The translations under genes and the position numbers were made by a program. The notes below the pieces were generated by a model. That model searched no databases, was not told the DNA's origin, and was given only the letters and a program-made list of their open reading frames with translations. This document shows positions 54,003 to 64,000 of a stretch of DNA of 64,000 bases, one piece after another (within the stretch, counting starts at the first letter, position 1; each line of letters begins with the position of its first letter). The stretch comes from Lachnospiraceae bacterium. GTDB taxonomy: Bacteria; Bacillota; Clostridia; Lachnospirales; Lachnospiraceae. The stretch is from positions 62,001 to 126,000 of the forward strand of contig JAETRD010000004.1 in NCBI GenBank assembly GCA_021770345.1, read 5' to 3'.

Positions 54003-55646
54003 TTATAAAATTTCCTCGCCGCCTACATACAGATGGTATCCGTTGGCGTCTATATTGCCCGTACTGCCCTCAAAGCCCGTGATATAAGTGTCCGCGGTCA
54101 GCGTCCACACGGATGTCCCGTCCATGCTCACATGCACCTCGCCTCCCGCCCTCCCGGGATTCACCGCACCGGTGTATACCGTACCGTTTTTCATCGTAAG
54201 CGCAAGGCCGGATGTCTCATCGACAAAGATATTGCCGCAGAGTATCTGCGCGTCGGCCGTAAGCGTTACATTCCCGCCGCCTGCTTCCGCCGTACTCTGT
54301 CCCTGCCGCGCATCGTCTCCATCGATGCGTAGAAAGACATCGTTTATAAGCGTAAATTCCACATCCTTTAAGTATATCTCGCAGTCGGCATCCCGCACAC
54401 AAAACATGTCGCCGGACTGGGACGTAATGCTTCCTCCCTCCGCCGAGAAGACGGCCGTTCCCGAATCCGTATCCCCCGACATGCTCCCGCAGATCAGAAT
54501 ACAACAGAAATTTCCGACAAAGTCCTCCCCGGCGGCCTGATTCATATTACCCGTAACATCACAGTCTGTCAGCACCAGTGAGCCATTACCTTCCATGACC
54601 GCACCCGCACCCGCGTTTGCGCGCAAAATGGATCCGCTCACGGAAATATCCGCTGCACAGCGGACGGCCGAACTTCCGTCTCCGTTCGTCACAAAACTTC
54701 CGCCCTCCGCACAGACGGTTCCGCCGCTGCCGCAGAGCGCCGCCGAAACGCTCCCCTGTGTCTCCACATTCAAATTTACCGCCGTCACACATCCTCCGTC
54801 GGCCGTCCGAATTCCATCTGAATTATCACATGCCGTGCGTATCGTCGAATCCGCAATCGCAATCGCGGTGCCCTCCCCGTAGGCAAACACGCCGATTCCG
54901 TTTGCCGCATCGGTATCTACCACGGCATCCGCGAATGTGACCTGCGCGCCGTTTAAAGCGAGAAAGCCCGCGTTTTGTCCGTAAAATTCTCCTGCCGCCG
55001 CATCGGAAGACACTCCGCCTGTTTTATTGACAATAATTTTCAAAAGACTGACCGATGCCCCGTCTACCCGCAATGCATTCTCGTCATTGCCGTCACAGGT
55101 ATAGGTTTGCCCTTCAATCTCCCCGTCCGTATTCAGCGTAACGGCCGCGGTGCCGTTTACCGGCCTGCCTCCGATGTCCACTCCGCCATCCAAATGCTTC
55201 ACCGTGACCATCTCCGCGCTACCGGCTGCATCCACCGTCACCATAAGCACGCTTCCAAGCATCATATCGTCAAGTCCGCCGTCCCGGCTCCTGTGTAAAT
55301 CCTCCACGATCACTGTGGTGTCGTCTGTCACTTCAAATCTTATACTCCCACCGCTGCCTGTAAAGCCGTTTTCGACAGCCGCGGAAAGCGTCCCCGGCTC
55401 CCCCGTAATCACAGTTCCCTCGACGGCCGTCACACGCACCGTATACACCGCAGATTTCCTGCTCACCGCATCCGCCGCGGACTCGCTGCTCACCATCTCA
55501 TCTGCGGCTGCGCAGCTCTCCTCTGTCTCCCGTATTTCCGTGTATTGCTCCTCACTCTTGTCCGTGCCGGCCGTACATCCCGCCACCGCCGCAAACGCAA
55601 ACGCCGCAATCCATCCGGCCGCCCATATCTTCTTTCGTCTCATCAT
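54003..55646 (-). CDS. Beta-helix lipoprotein
   Basis: 547 residues. The signal peptide ends in AAVAGC (lipobox), so Cys at about 24 is lipidated. After a Ser/Glu-rich linker the protein is a run of short beta strands rich in D, G, A, S and T (NGAQVTFADAVVDTDAANGIGVFAYGEG and so on), which looks like a right-handed parallel beta-helix. I do not recognise the family; related proteins are often annotated as carbohydrate-binding. It follows the LRR lipoprotein gene by 17 bases and precedes Dus by 12. Confidence 0.75.
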   Translation of the reverse strand: MMRRKKIWAAGWIAAFAFAAVAGCTAGTDKSEEQYTEIRETEESCAAADEMVSSESAADAVSRKSAVYTVRVTAVEGTVITGEPGTLSAAVENGFTGSGGSIRFEVTDDTTVIVEDLHRSRDGGLDDMMLGSVLMVTVDAAGSAEMVTVKHLDGGVDIGGRPVNGTAAVTLNTDGEIEGQTYTCDGNDENALRVDGASVSLLKIIVNKTGGVSSDAAAGEFYGQNAGFLALNGAQVTFADAVVDTDAANGIGVFAYGEGTAIAIADSTIRTACDNSDGIRTADGGCVTAVNLNVETQGSVSAALCGSGGTVCAEGGSFVTNGDGSSAVRCAADISVSGSILRANAGAGAVMEGNGSLVLTDCDVTGNMNQAAGEDFVGNFCCILICGSMSGDTDSGTAVFSAEGGSITSQSGDMFCVRDADCEIYLKDVEFTLINDVFLRIDGDDARQGQSTAEAGGGNVTLTADAQILCGNIFVDETSGLALTMKNGTVYTGAVNPGRAGGEVHVSMDGTSVWTLTADTYITGFEGSTGNIDANGYHLYVGGEEIL

Positions 55647-55663
55647 CCGTCTTCTATGTTTCC

Positions 55664-56668
55664 TTACATCGTATATAATCCTGTCAGTGCAGGCAGTGCA
55701 TCGATAATCTCCTGTCTGGAATGCTCCTCGGTGATACCCGTAAAAGACAGCCCAAGGTATTCCAGATTGGCAAGCGCACGAAGGTCCTCTAACGTAACGC
55801 CGGGCATCATATTCTGATTTCCGCTGATTACCAGATACTTCAGATTCTCCTGCGCCGCAAGCGGACTCCAGTCATCGGCCGTACAGGCATAAAGCACCAG
55901 CTTCTCCAGCCCGGTCAGCTCCGTCAGAAAAGAAAGATCATCCGCTTCCTCAAGCAAAAGACAGTCCAGCTCCGTCATCTGCGCGAGCACCTCGGGGTTC
56001 CACCTTACTTTCCCCGCTGCGTCCAGATACGTCAGCCTGTCCGCCAGCGGAAGCAGAAAACTCCCGTCCGTGACCTCGCTCCAATCCATAAAATCGCCCG
56101 TACAGAACTCAAGTTTCTTTAATTCCGGCAGCAGCGCCAGCTCAAAAAGCCGGTCCTCCGTCACCGTCGAACCGCCGAAATAGATGCTCTCGAGCTGCGT
56201 CAGGCCGGCAAGCGGTGCTAAGGACGGCACCTCAATGCTTCCGAAGGACAGTTCCTGCAGATTGTCGCAGAGTGCGAAATCCGCCAGCGACTGCGGCTGG
56301 CTCCCCGAAAACTCTTCACGTCCTCCTATACTGTTCCTGTCCTCAAACTGCAGATTGGACCAATAACTGCCCCGCACCCAGTAGATCGCATGTATCTCCT
56401 GCAGCTCACTGCGCAGCACCTCACCTTCCGGCTTCCCGATCATATTGCGCAGCATCTGTTCCGTCACCGGATCCTGAAACGTCACCGGCCCGTCTTCAAA
56501 GACGACACCGCTTTCCTTCCATTCAATGTCCCCTCCGACACCCTGAAATTTGGAAGAGACACTCCGCTGTTCTCTCTCCGTCTCCATCGCTTCTTCCGTT
56601 CCTTTTGGCGCGCCGCAGCCGCAGACAAACAGCGCCGCAATCAGAAACAACAGCATTCCGTTTTGCAC
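55664..56668 (-). CDS. Leucine-rich-repeat lipoprotein
   Basis: About 334 residues from a GTG at 56668, with AGGAG 4 bases upstream; an earlier GTG at 56686 is possible. The signal peptide ends LFVCGC, a less common lipobox with Cys at -2. The C-terminal two thirds hold internalin-like leucine-rich repeats (LAPLAGLTQLESIYFGGS, LADRLTYLDAAGKV, LTGLEKLVLYAC, LANLEYLGLSF), with repeat lengths of about 20-24. It probably binds a surface ligand. It heads a run of five closely packed genes (LRR, beta-helix, Dus, kinase-like, M23). Confidence 0.78.
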   Translation of the reverse strand: MQNGMLLFLIAALFVCGCGAPKGTEEAMETEREQRSVSSKFQGVGGDIEWKESGVVFEDGPVTFQDPVTEQMLRNMIGKPEGEVLRSELQEIHAIYWVRGSYWSNLQFEDRNSIGGREEFSGSQPQSLADFALCDNLQELSFGSIEVPSLAPLAGLTQLESIYFGGSTVTEDRLFELALLPELKKLEFCTGDFMDWSEVTDGSFLLPLADRLTYLDAAGKVRWNPEVLAQMTELDCLLLEEADDLSFLTELTGLEKLVLYACTADDWSPLAAQENLKYLVISGNQNMMPGVTLEDLRALANLEYLGLSFTGITEEHSRQEIIDALPALTGLYTM

Positions 56669-56733
56669 TTTTCTCCTGCACCTCACACGCAGGACCTCCC
56701 CTCCGACTCTCAGAAATCAAACATACCCCAAAG

Positions 56734-56768
56734 AGAAAAAACGGGAACGGATCATCACCCATTCCCGG
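56734..56768 (-). terminator. Terminator of the glucoside operon
   Basis: On the minus strand ACCGGGAA pairs with TTCCCGT around an inner weak stem and is followed by six Ts, about 75 bases after the GH1 gene. Confidence 0.82.
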
Positions 56769-56840
56769 TCGTTGTAATTGTATTTTTATGTTAGCATGAC
56801 CACTTTCGCATTGTCAACTGCTTTTGCGCGCAACCGGCGT

Positions 56841-58262
<1,422 letters not shown>

Positions 58263-59252
58263 TCACTCTGTCAGCAGGGCGCGCAGATACTCCCCTTCCC
58301 TGCGGTCCCCAAGCATCTCCATCAGGCTCTGCAGTTTGCCGATGCTGATTTTCTTTTCGCGGGACTTCAAATGCACATACACGGCCCCGATCAGATTCGC
58401 ATCGTTAAAAAAACGGCAGACGCAGACTTCCGGCACCGGCAGCGTCCACGGGAATATCCGGTTTATCTTTGCAAGTTCCTCCTTTATCATCTGCACGAAC
58501 AGCGGCTGCACGCTGATTCCGCCGCCGACGGCAAACCGCTCGGGGTCAAACATATACTGATAATTGTGAATCTGAACCGCTATATTTTTCACATACCTGC
58601 GAATTCCCGCAGCCGCCCTCTCATCCCCGCAGTTCGCCATCGAAAACACCTTTTCGCCGTCCAGCTCCTCCGCGGGGATTCCGGTCTCCTCCGACACATA
58701 TGCCATCAGCGCTTTCACTCCCGTATTTTCCGCAAGGCAGTTCTTTCTGTCATAGCGCGGTCCGCTCTCCGTCATCACATAGCTGAACTCGCCCGCCATA
58801 AAATGTTTCCCGGAGATCACCTCCCTGTCATGGATCACGGCGCCTCCCACGGCCGTCCCGCACACAAGCACAACGGCGTTTTTACAGTCCTTTAACACGC
58901 CTTCCCACAGCTCCGCAAAGGCGGCGCATTTGGCGTCGTTTTCCACGCTGACCGGCACGCCGCACCGCTGTGTCATAATCTCTACAATGTTCAGATTGCT
59001 CACGCAAAAAATCGTTCCGCCGGTGTACATAAAGCCGCTCTTTGCATCTATGATTCCCGGCATGCTGAGCGCGATCCCGGCGATCTCGTCGGTCCGCTTT
59101 ACCGTCTCATAGATATCCGTCAAAGAGTCCAGAAACGATTCCCTGCCCGCAAGAACCGTCGGCCGTTTCTCCTTCGACAGGATCCGGCAGCCATCGGTGA
59201 TCACCGCATATTTCGTAAACGTGCCGCCCACATCAATCGCCAGATAATTCAT
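58263..59252 (-). CDS. ROK-family sugar kinase
   Basis: A 329-residue protein with DVGGTFTKYAV (phosphate 1) at the N-terminus, SMPGIIDAKSG, VENDAKCAAFAE and CGTAVGGAVI. The zinc motif CxCGxxGC of most ROK proteins is absent, as I recall for beta-glucoside kinases (BglK). Its place between an MBL-fold gene and a 6-phospho-beta-glucosidase supports an ATP-dependent glucoside kinase. The ATG overlaps the stop of the MBL gene (ATGA). It has no DNA-binding domain, so it is not a repressor. Confidence 0.87.
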   Translation of the reverse strand: MNYLAIDVGGTFTKYAVITDGCRILSKEKRPTVLAGRESFLDSLTDIYETVKRTDEIAGIALSMPGIIDAKSGFMYTGGTIFCVSNLNIVEIMTQRCGVPVSVENDAKCAAFAELWEGVLKDCKNAVVLVCGTAVGGAVIHDREVISGKHFMAGEFSYVMTESGPRYDRKNCLAENTGVKALMAYVSEETGIPAEELDGEKVFSMANCGDERAAAGIRRYVKNIAVQIHNYQYMFDPERFAVGGGISVQPLFVQMIKEELAKINRIFPWTLPVPEVCVCRFFNDANLIGAVYVHLKSREKKISIGKLQSLMEMLGDRREGEYLRALLTE

Positions 59253-60085
59253 GACTGTACCCTCACCCTGTCCTTATTGTAAATGATATTCCCGGTTTTT
59301 CCGTCAAGTCTCCGGAAGCCTTCCTCCACCGCTTTTGCGATATAATTGGTCTGTCCCAGAAACGCGAACGGCTGATCATCCGTTTTCCCCGCAAGAATGT
59401 CGTCGCACACCGCAATCACGTTATCCACAAGTTCCGGCCCCGTCTCCATCAGGTGGTGGCACAAAAACACCCGGTCGTAGCTTCCCTGATGCCGCCGTTT
59501 AAATTCCAGCAGATTTTTCCGGTATTCCTCCACCGTAAGGGAGTTTTCGTCAAAGAGAAACGTCGCGGTATTGCAGGCGTCCCCCAGTATCACAATGCGC
59601 TCCTCGCGTATCAGAAAGACCATCGTCCCACGCGTATGACCTGCAAGCGCATACGCATCCACATGCACGCCGCCCAGGTCGAAGCTGTCGCCGTCCTTTA
59701 AGTCCGCAAAATTCATCGGAGATACCGGCACATAATCCTCCGGCAAAAAGTCGGGCAGCTTCCCGCCGAGATTTCCCCGGATATAGTTGTTCCGCTCCTC
59801 AAACGGCGCCATCGCCTCGTATAATCCGCCATCCTCATGGTTCATATACACCGTGTCAAATTCCGGCGCGCCCAGCGCGTGGTCGAGGTGCCCGTGTGTG
59901 AGCAGCACGGTCACCGGCTTATCCGTCAGCGCCTCCACCGTTTTCCTTAAATGTCCCACGCCGAGACAGGTGTCAACCAAAACCGCCCGCGCAGTCCCTT
60001 CTATGAGATACATAATCTCACCCGTAAGACTTCTTATCGCCGTAATCCTGTCATTTACTTTCTCCGGCTTATAATATTCCACCAT
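59249..60085 (-). CDS. MBL-fold metallohydrolase of the glucoside operon
   Basis: A 278-residue metallo-beta-lactamase-fold protein with HGHLDHALG (HxHxDH), GHTRGTMVFL, a Asp in GDACNT and a late HH (LCHHL). It resembles glyoxalase II-like hydrolases, which cut thioesters or lactones. AAGGGGGG lies 8 bases before the ATG at 60085; the frame back to 60208 overlaps GH78 and is rejected. It overlaps the ROK gene by 4 bases and follows GH78 by 13, so it belongs to the operon; the substrate is unknown. Confidence 0.85.
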   Translation of the reverse strand: MVEYYKPEKVNDRITAIRSLTGEIMYLIEGTARAVLVDTCLGVGHLRKTVEALTDKPVTVLLTHGHLDHALGAPEFDTVYMNHEDGGLYEAMAPFEERNNYIRGNLGGKLPDFLPEDYVPVSPMNFADLKDGDSFDLGGVHVDAYALAGHTRGTMVFLIREERIVILGDACNTATFLFDENSLTVEEYRKNLLEFKRRHQGSYDRVFLCHHLMETGPELVDNVIAVCDDILAGKTDDQPFAFLGQTNYIAKAVEEGFRRLDGKTGNIIYNKDRVRVQS

Positions 60086-60098
60086 TGTATTCCCCCCT

Positions 60099-62882
60099 TT
60101 ACCGGTTTTCCGAAAAATAATCTTCCATGAGCGCGGTAAGCTCCTCTGCGAGCGCTCCGACCTCCTGCTCCGTAAATCCCATAAACGCAAGCCGTCCGAG
60201 GGACTCAAGGCTCTCGTGAAAATAATCCTGATCTCCCGTGGAGAGGAAATGCATCAGCATCGGCGAAATGCGCTCTATGATCTCCATCGCTTTTTCATCC
60301 TGCAGCATTTCCTTAAACATCGTCTTTTTCGTGTACCTGCAGCGCAGATCTGTCGTCGGCATATAGTCATAGACATACACGCCCGCATCCACCTCCTGCG
60401 GTTTTCCGTCAAAGAACGGGAGAGCGATTACCGCACTGCACCCGAACGGAACCTCAATCCGCACATGAACGGTTCCGTCACTCGAAATCTCCCACGCAAT
60501 CCGGTACATGCCGCAGGCGGAATCATACGACATCTTCATGTATCTGAGCCTCCCGTTTACGAGCGGTGTAATCAGCGCCTTTTTATAGCCCGGTACAAGC
60601 GGCTTTAAGCCCGCCACATCCCGGTACAGATATTCCACGACCGAACCGTAAGCGTAATGGTTTAAGGAGTTCATCATCGTACCGCTGAGCATGCCGTTGT
60701 CCAAAACGGAGTTCCAGCGCTCCCAGATCGTGGTGGCGTCGAGATTGATGCAGTGCATCCAGCCCGGGTACTCCTCCTGAAGGAGAAAATAAAACGCATC
60801 CTCCTCCATCCCGTTTTCCGCCATGATCCGGCACATCAGCGGCGCGCCGACAAAACCTCCCTTTAACTTGTAGCAGTCCTTAAACAGCCGTTTCCGAAAG
60901 TCTGCGATCACCCGCTCTTTTTCCCTGTAAATCCCCGCGTACAGCGCGACGAGATATCCTGTCTGGGAGTCGACGGCAAGCCTGCCGGTCTCCGTAAAAT
61001 ATTCCCTTAAGATCGCCTGTCTTATCTTTTCATGAAGTGCGCGGTAATACGCCTCTTCCTCCTTCTTTCCGAGAATGCCTGCGGCGTTTGCGGTCTTTTC
61101 CGCCGACATTGCATAGTAACAGGAGCCGATAAAGTATGCGTCCGTGCCGCCCTCCATGCTCTGCGGCGTCCGCCCGTCAAGCGCCAGCCAGTCCCCCAGC
61201 TGATTGCCGAAGTCATACAGATACCGCTGTCCCCGCTCCATGTCGCGCGCGGTAATCCAGTCGACCCAGTCCTTCATCATCGGATAATACTGCCCGAGCG
61301 CGCGGATATCTCCGAACCGCTCATACAGCACCGTCGGAAGAAATGTCGCGATATCGCTCCAGACGCTGCTCGCGATTTCGGTTCCCGGTTCAAATACCGG
61401 AATCACTCCCGGAAGAATGCCTCCCGCCTTTTTCTGCTCGGTGCGCAGGTCATGCAGAAATTTGTTGTAAAACGCCGCCGTATCCATATTATAGCTGGCC
61501 GTGCCGGAAAACACCTGCGCATCCCCGGTCCAGCCGAGCCGCTCGTCCCGCTGCGGGCAGTCGGTCGGGAAATCGATGGAATTAGATTTCTGTCCCCACA
61601 TGACATTCGAAAACAGCCGGTTGACGCCCACATGTCCCGTTTTGATGTCTCCCGTCACCTTCATCTGCGAATACAGGGCTCTTCCCTCGATATCCTCCGC
61701 CCGAAGCGCACCCTGCCATCCCGTCACGCGCACATACCGGAAGCCAAAAAACGTAAACTGTGGCTTTACCGTCTCTTTCGTCCCATCTGAGATATACACA
61801 AACCGGGATTTTGCCGAGCGGTAATTTTCATTGTAGAAATTCCCGTTCTGGAGAATCTCTCCGAAGTCAAACACCAGCTTCGTGCCTTTGGGCTGCGTAT
61901 TCGAAAACGTGATATAGCCCGCAAAATTCTGTCCGAAATCAAGCACCGTCTCTCCCGCAGGCGTCCGGAGCACCTCTTTTACCGGCATGTGCTCCATCTC
62001 CTTTACCGGAAGGCTGTAGCGCGCGGTAAGCACGCCCTCGGCACTCGTCTTTACGGCATGCTTTCCGGGATTTTCTCTGCCCTCCCACAGCAGGCGGTTT
62101 TGGACTTCGCCGTCGTAGATGCTGTCCTCTTCCGTGTCGGCTCCATAGTATTCCCAGCTCTCGTCCGTTCCGACTGTCTCTGCGGAACCGTCCGCATACA
62201 CCGCGCGGATTTCCGCGATCAGCTTATATTCGCTGCCGAAATTTTCGGACTTTCCGGCAAGTCCGAAGCGTCCCTTATACCATCCGTTTCCCAGCGCGAC
62301 CTCAATGCGGTTCTCGGCCCCGCTCTCCCCAAGCTGCTCCGTGATGTCAAACGTCAGATACTGCTCCTCGTCGTGATAATTGCTGTAATAGGGTGTCAAA
62401 ACTTCGTCGCCGACCGGCTGACCGTTTACCTTCGCCCGGAACAATCCCAATCCGCAGATATACAGCCGGGCAGCCTTAACCTCTCCGTCAAAGGAAACGT
62501 TCTTACAAAATATGGGGTGGAAACGGTCCTCTTTTCGGACCGTAATCCATTCCGCGTCCCACGCCTCCCCCTGCTTTGCCGTCTCGAACCACGCCGTCTC
62601 GCTCACCGCCGTCTCGCGCAGCTCATTTTCCACCAGAACGCGTATGTAATAGCGGGTATGCGGTGCAAGCGCAAGATCCAGACATTCTCCCGCCGCGTTG
62701 AGCGTGCCGCCCTCTCTGGTACATACGATATCGGTAAATCCACTGTCCGACGCCGCCTCGATTTTCACATGAACCTGTCTTTTCGCTTTTGTTTCCGTTA
62801 CCTTCCATGCGACTCTGACATCCTTTGTCAGATAGCCCATGGGATTTGTCATTCCGTTAATTCTTACGTCCGTAACCCTCAT
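60099..62882 (-). CDS. Glycoside hydrolase family 78, alpha-L-rhamnosidase
   Basis: A 927-residue enzyme with no signal peptide, so probably cytoplasmic. An N-terminal fibronectin-like and two beta-sandwich domains (about 1-330, GNGWYKGRFGL) precede an (alpha/alpha)6 barrel with the family motif DCPQRDERLGWTGDAQ (about 441-456) and a C-terminal beta domain ending near ALPFF. About 75 extra residues follow (KTMFKEMLQDEKAMEIIERISP...ALMEDYFSENR), predicted helical and unlike GH78. It should remove terminal alpha-L-rhamnose from glycosides. Confidence 0.9.
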   Translation of the reverse strand: MRVTDVRINGMTNPMGYLTKDVRVAWKVTETKAKRQVHVKIEAASDSGFTDIVCTREGGTLNAAGECLDLALAPHTRYYIRVLVENELRETAVSETAWFETAKQGEAWDAEWITVRKEDRFHPIFCKNVSFDGEVKAARLYICGLGLFRAKVNGQPVGDEVLTPYYSNYHDEEQYLTFDITEQLGESGAENRIEVALGNGWYKGRFGLAGKSENFGSEYKLIAEIRAVYADGSAETVGTDESWEYYGADTEEDSIYDGEVQNRLLWEGRENPGKHAVKTSAEGVLTARYSLPVKEMEHMPVKEVLRTPAGETVLDFGQNFAGYITFSNTQPKGTKLVFDFGEILQNGNFYNENYRSAKSRFVYISDGTKETVKPQFTFFGFRYVRVTGWQGALRAEDIEGRALYSQMKVTGDIKTGHVGVNRLFSNVMWGQKSNSIDFPTDCPQRDERLGWTGDAQVFSGTASYNMDTAAFYNKFLHDLRTEQKKAGGILPGVIPVFEPGTEIASSVWSDIATFLPTVLYERFGDIRALGQYYPMMKDWVDWITARDMERGQRYLYDFGNQLGDWLALDGRTPQSMEGGTDAYFIGSCYYAMSAEKTANAAGILGKKEEEAYYRALHEKIRQAILREYFTETGRLAVDSQTGYLVALYAGIYREKERVIADFRKRLFKDCYKLKGGFVGAPLMCRIMAENGMEEDAFYFLLQEEYPGWMHCINLDATTIWERWNSVLDNGMLSGTMMNSLNHYAYGSVVEYLYRDVAGLKPLVPGYKKALITPLVNGRLRYMKMSYDSACGMYRIAWEISSDGTVHVRIEVPFGCSAVIALPFFDGKPQEVDAGVYVYDYMPTTDLRCRYTKKTMFKEMLQDEKAMEIIERISPMLMHFLSTGDQDYFHESLESLGRLAFMGFTEQEVGALAEELTALMEDYFSENR

Positions 62883-62909
62883 GCTCTGCCTGCACCCCTT
62901 TCTCTGATT

Positions 62910-64000
62910 TTAAGCCTGCTCCATCTGTCTGATATCCCGCTCACAGTGATAGAACAGCAGGAACAATACAAAAATCACGCCCGCCATAATTGCGGGAACC
63001 CAGCCGTAGAGAAATTTGACCGCCGTTGTCACGCTTTCCGGCTGGCGGAGTCCCTGTGCATCCAGCGACGCATCCAGGCCGGCCGCTGCGATCACCCAGC
63101 CGAAAACGGCCTGCCCAAGCCCGAGTCCGACCTTCTGTGCGGCGGAAATACCCGCATTTCCCATACCGACGGAGTCTACGCCCGTCTTCAGCTTTCCGTA
63201 TGTAACCGCATCCGCCACCATTCCGAGCGCCATACCGCCCGCAAAGCCGACGCCGAGCCCTTTTAATACATTGCTGCCAATCAGAAGCGCCGGTGTCTCG
63301 AAAATCGCGGAGCCGAGAAAGCCGACTGCCAGAACGAGCATACCAAACGTATAGATTTTCTCTTTCGGTATCTTCTTCATCATAAGCGGCGTCGCAAACA
63401 TGATTCCGAATTGTGCGATTGAGATTGCATTGGACAGCAGGCTGTACTGCTCCATATCATAAAGTACATACTGGCAGTAAAATACCGTGCCCATCGAATA
63501 GAAAATGATGATAAAGAATACGATAAAGTTTCCGAGCGTCAAAAGCAGCCAGTATTTATTCGAGAGCAGCGCTTTTGCCGTGACGAGGAAGTTTCCTTTC
63601 TCCTTCGTCTCTTTCTTCGCCTCTTTCTCTGTCTCTTCCGCAGGCGTCTCCTCCGTCACGCGCTCTTTTGTGTTAAATACGCAAAACAGCGTAACCAAAA
63701 CCATAAGCGAGCAGTAGATGAGCATTGTAATCGTAAACGCGCGCTGTGTATAGAGCGTTTTCGTGCTGCTGGTAAATTTTGCGAGCAGCGTCACGAACGT
63801 GGAATTGATAAAAACGTTGCCCAGTGTCTGAAAAATCTGCTGAACGTTTCCGAGCAAACCGCGCTCATACGGGTTTGCGGTCACAAGCGTCACCATGGAA
63901 TAAAACGGAACCAGCATACCGGTAAGACACACCGCGTTTACAATGTTATACATCAGAAACACATAGACATACTGTGCCATTTCCGGCAGATTTGTCGGCA
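62910..64000 (-). CDS. GPH-family sugar:cation symporter, 5' end cut by the window
   Basis: The frame is open to the right edge (codons before the internal ATG at 63980 continue as P-T-N-L-P-E), so the N-terminus is missing and this is about the last 360 residues. About nine membrane segments are seen, with VPFYSMVTLVTANPYERGLLGN matching the GPH loop. A charged cytoplasmic loop (EETPAEETEKEAKKETKEKGN) divides the halves, as in MelB-like carriers. GPH carriers import glycosides with Na+ or H+ and do not phosphorylate them. It is the first visible gene of the operon, 27 bases before GH78. Confidence 0.88.
   Translation of the reverse strand, partial: PTNLPEMAQYVYVFLMYNIVNAVCLTGMLVPFYSMVTLVTANPYERGLLGNVQQIFQTLGNVFINSTFVTLLAKFTSSTKTLYTQRAFTITMLIYCSLMVLVTLFCVFNTKERVTEETPAEETEKEAKKETKEKGNFLVTAKALLSNKYWLLLTLGNFIVFFIIIFYSMGTVFYCQYVLYDMEQYSLLSNAISIAQFGIMFATPLMMKKIPKEKIYTFGMLVLAVGFLGSAIFETPALLIGSNVLKGLGVGFAGGMALGMVADAVTYGKLKTGVDSVGMGNAGISAAQKVGLGLGQAVFGWVIAAAGLDASLDAQGLRQPESVTTAVKFLYGWVPAIMAGVIFVLFLLFYHCERDIRQMEQA

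Noticed and set aside
54586-54940. Overlapping open frames on both strands within the beta-helix lipoprotein gene
   Set aside because: They are repeats of low-complexity codons (Gly, Ala, Ser, Asp) seen in other frames, without ribosome sites or known domains.

Overview
The window looks like a chromosomal segment of an endospore-forming, probably motile clostridium, most likely of the family Lachnospiraceae. This rests on the sporulation genes (spoIIE, yabP, yabQ, a CotS-like gene), a class of small proteins (DUF6472- and DUF4250-like) that I associate with that family, a GlpP-controlled glp operon, an archaeal-type short prolyl-tRNA synthetase, strong AGGAGG-type ribosome binding sites and a fairly G+C-rich coding bias. 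No phage, transposase, plasmid or CRISPR sequence was seen; most of the window is core genome plus one carbohydrate-use operon at the right end.

Layout, left to right. 1-7.3 kb (minus strand): ftsH, uvrC, hprK, an M18 aminopeptidase and the start of murB, with a 37-bp tandem repeat just before murB. 7.3-11.4 kb: pyrG, two small conserved proteins, a YgjP-like metallohydrolase and a WYL regulator. 11.5-15.5 kb (plus strand): a glp-type operon (GlpA-like and GlpB-like flavoproteins, a DUF1667 protein and the antiterminator GlpP) behind a strong promoter and a long leader terminator. 15.5-28.4 kb: antiporter, coiled-coil protein, murI, zinc-ribbon protein, tRNA-Phe/tRNA-Gly, a Ca2+-type P-ATPase, a diguanylate cyclase whose start codon sits in a perfect hairpin, a phosphoesterase, tRNA-Tyr and a chemoreceptor. 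28.7-36.3 kb (minus strand): the conserved Firmicute order hup-rqcP-yabP-yabQ-divIC-spoIIE-tilS-hpt-ftsH, with spoIIE behind a promoter of the Spo0A-activated kind (21-bp spacer). 36.4-46.5 kb: phosphohexomutase, PEGA lipoprotein, proS-cca-cotS-like operon, an RluA-family enzyme and a two-component system. 46.6-49.4 kb: metK with a SAM-I riboswitch, back to back with an HD-GYP gene. 49.4-56.7 kb: murA, a LysM/G5/M23 peptidase, a divergent shikimate-kinase-like protein, a Dus enzyme and two surface lipoproteins. 56.8-64 kb: an operon for rhamnosyl/beta-glucosides (GPH transporter, GH78 rhamnosidase, MBL-fold hydrolase, ROK kinase, GH1 6-phospho-beta-glucosidase).

How the genes work together. 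Cell-wall synthesis is represented by murB, murI, murA, divIC and an M23 peptidase; translation by tilS, cca, proS, Dus, RluA, RqcP and three tRNAs; sporulation by spoIIE, yabP, yabQ and cotS. c-di-GMP is both made (GGDEF protein) and probably broken down (HD-GYP protein). HPr kinase at the left end and the apparently PTS-independent glucoside operon at the right end are two sides of carbon handling. I found no clearly new defence or mobile system. The most interesting signals are regulatory (the start-codon hairpin, the spoIIE promoter, the divergent riboswitch/HD-GYP promoters, a hairpin stack near 39.7 kb), plus a kinase-like protein with altered substrate residues and the glucoside operon.
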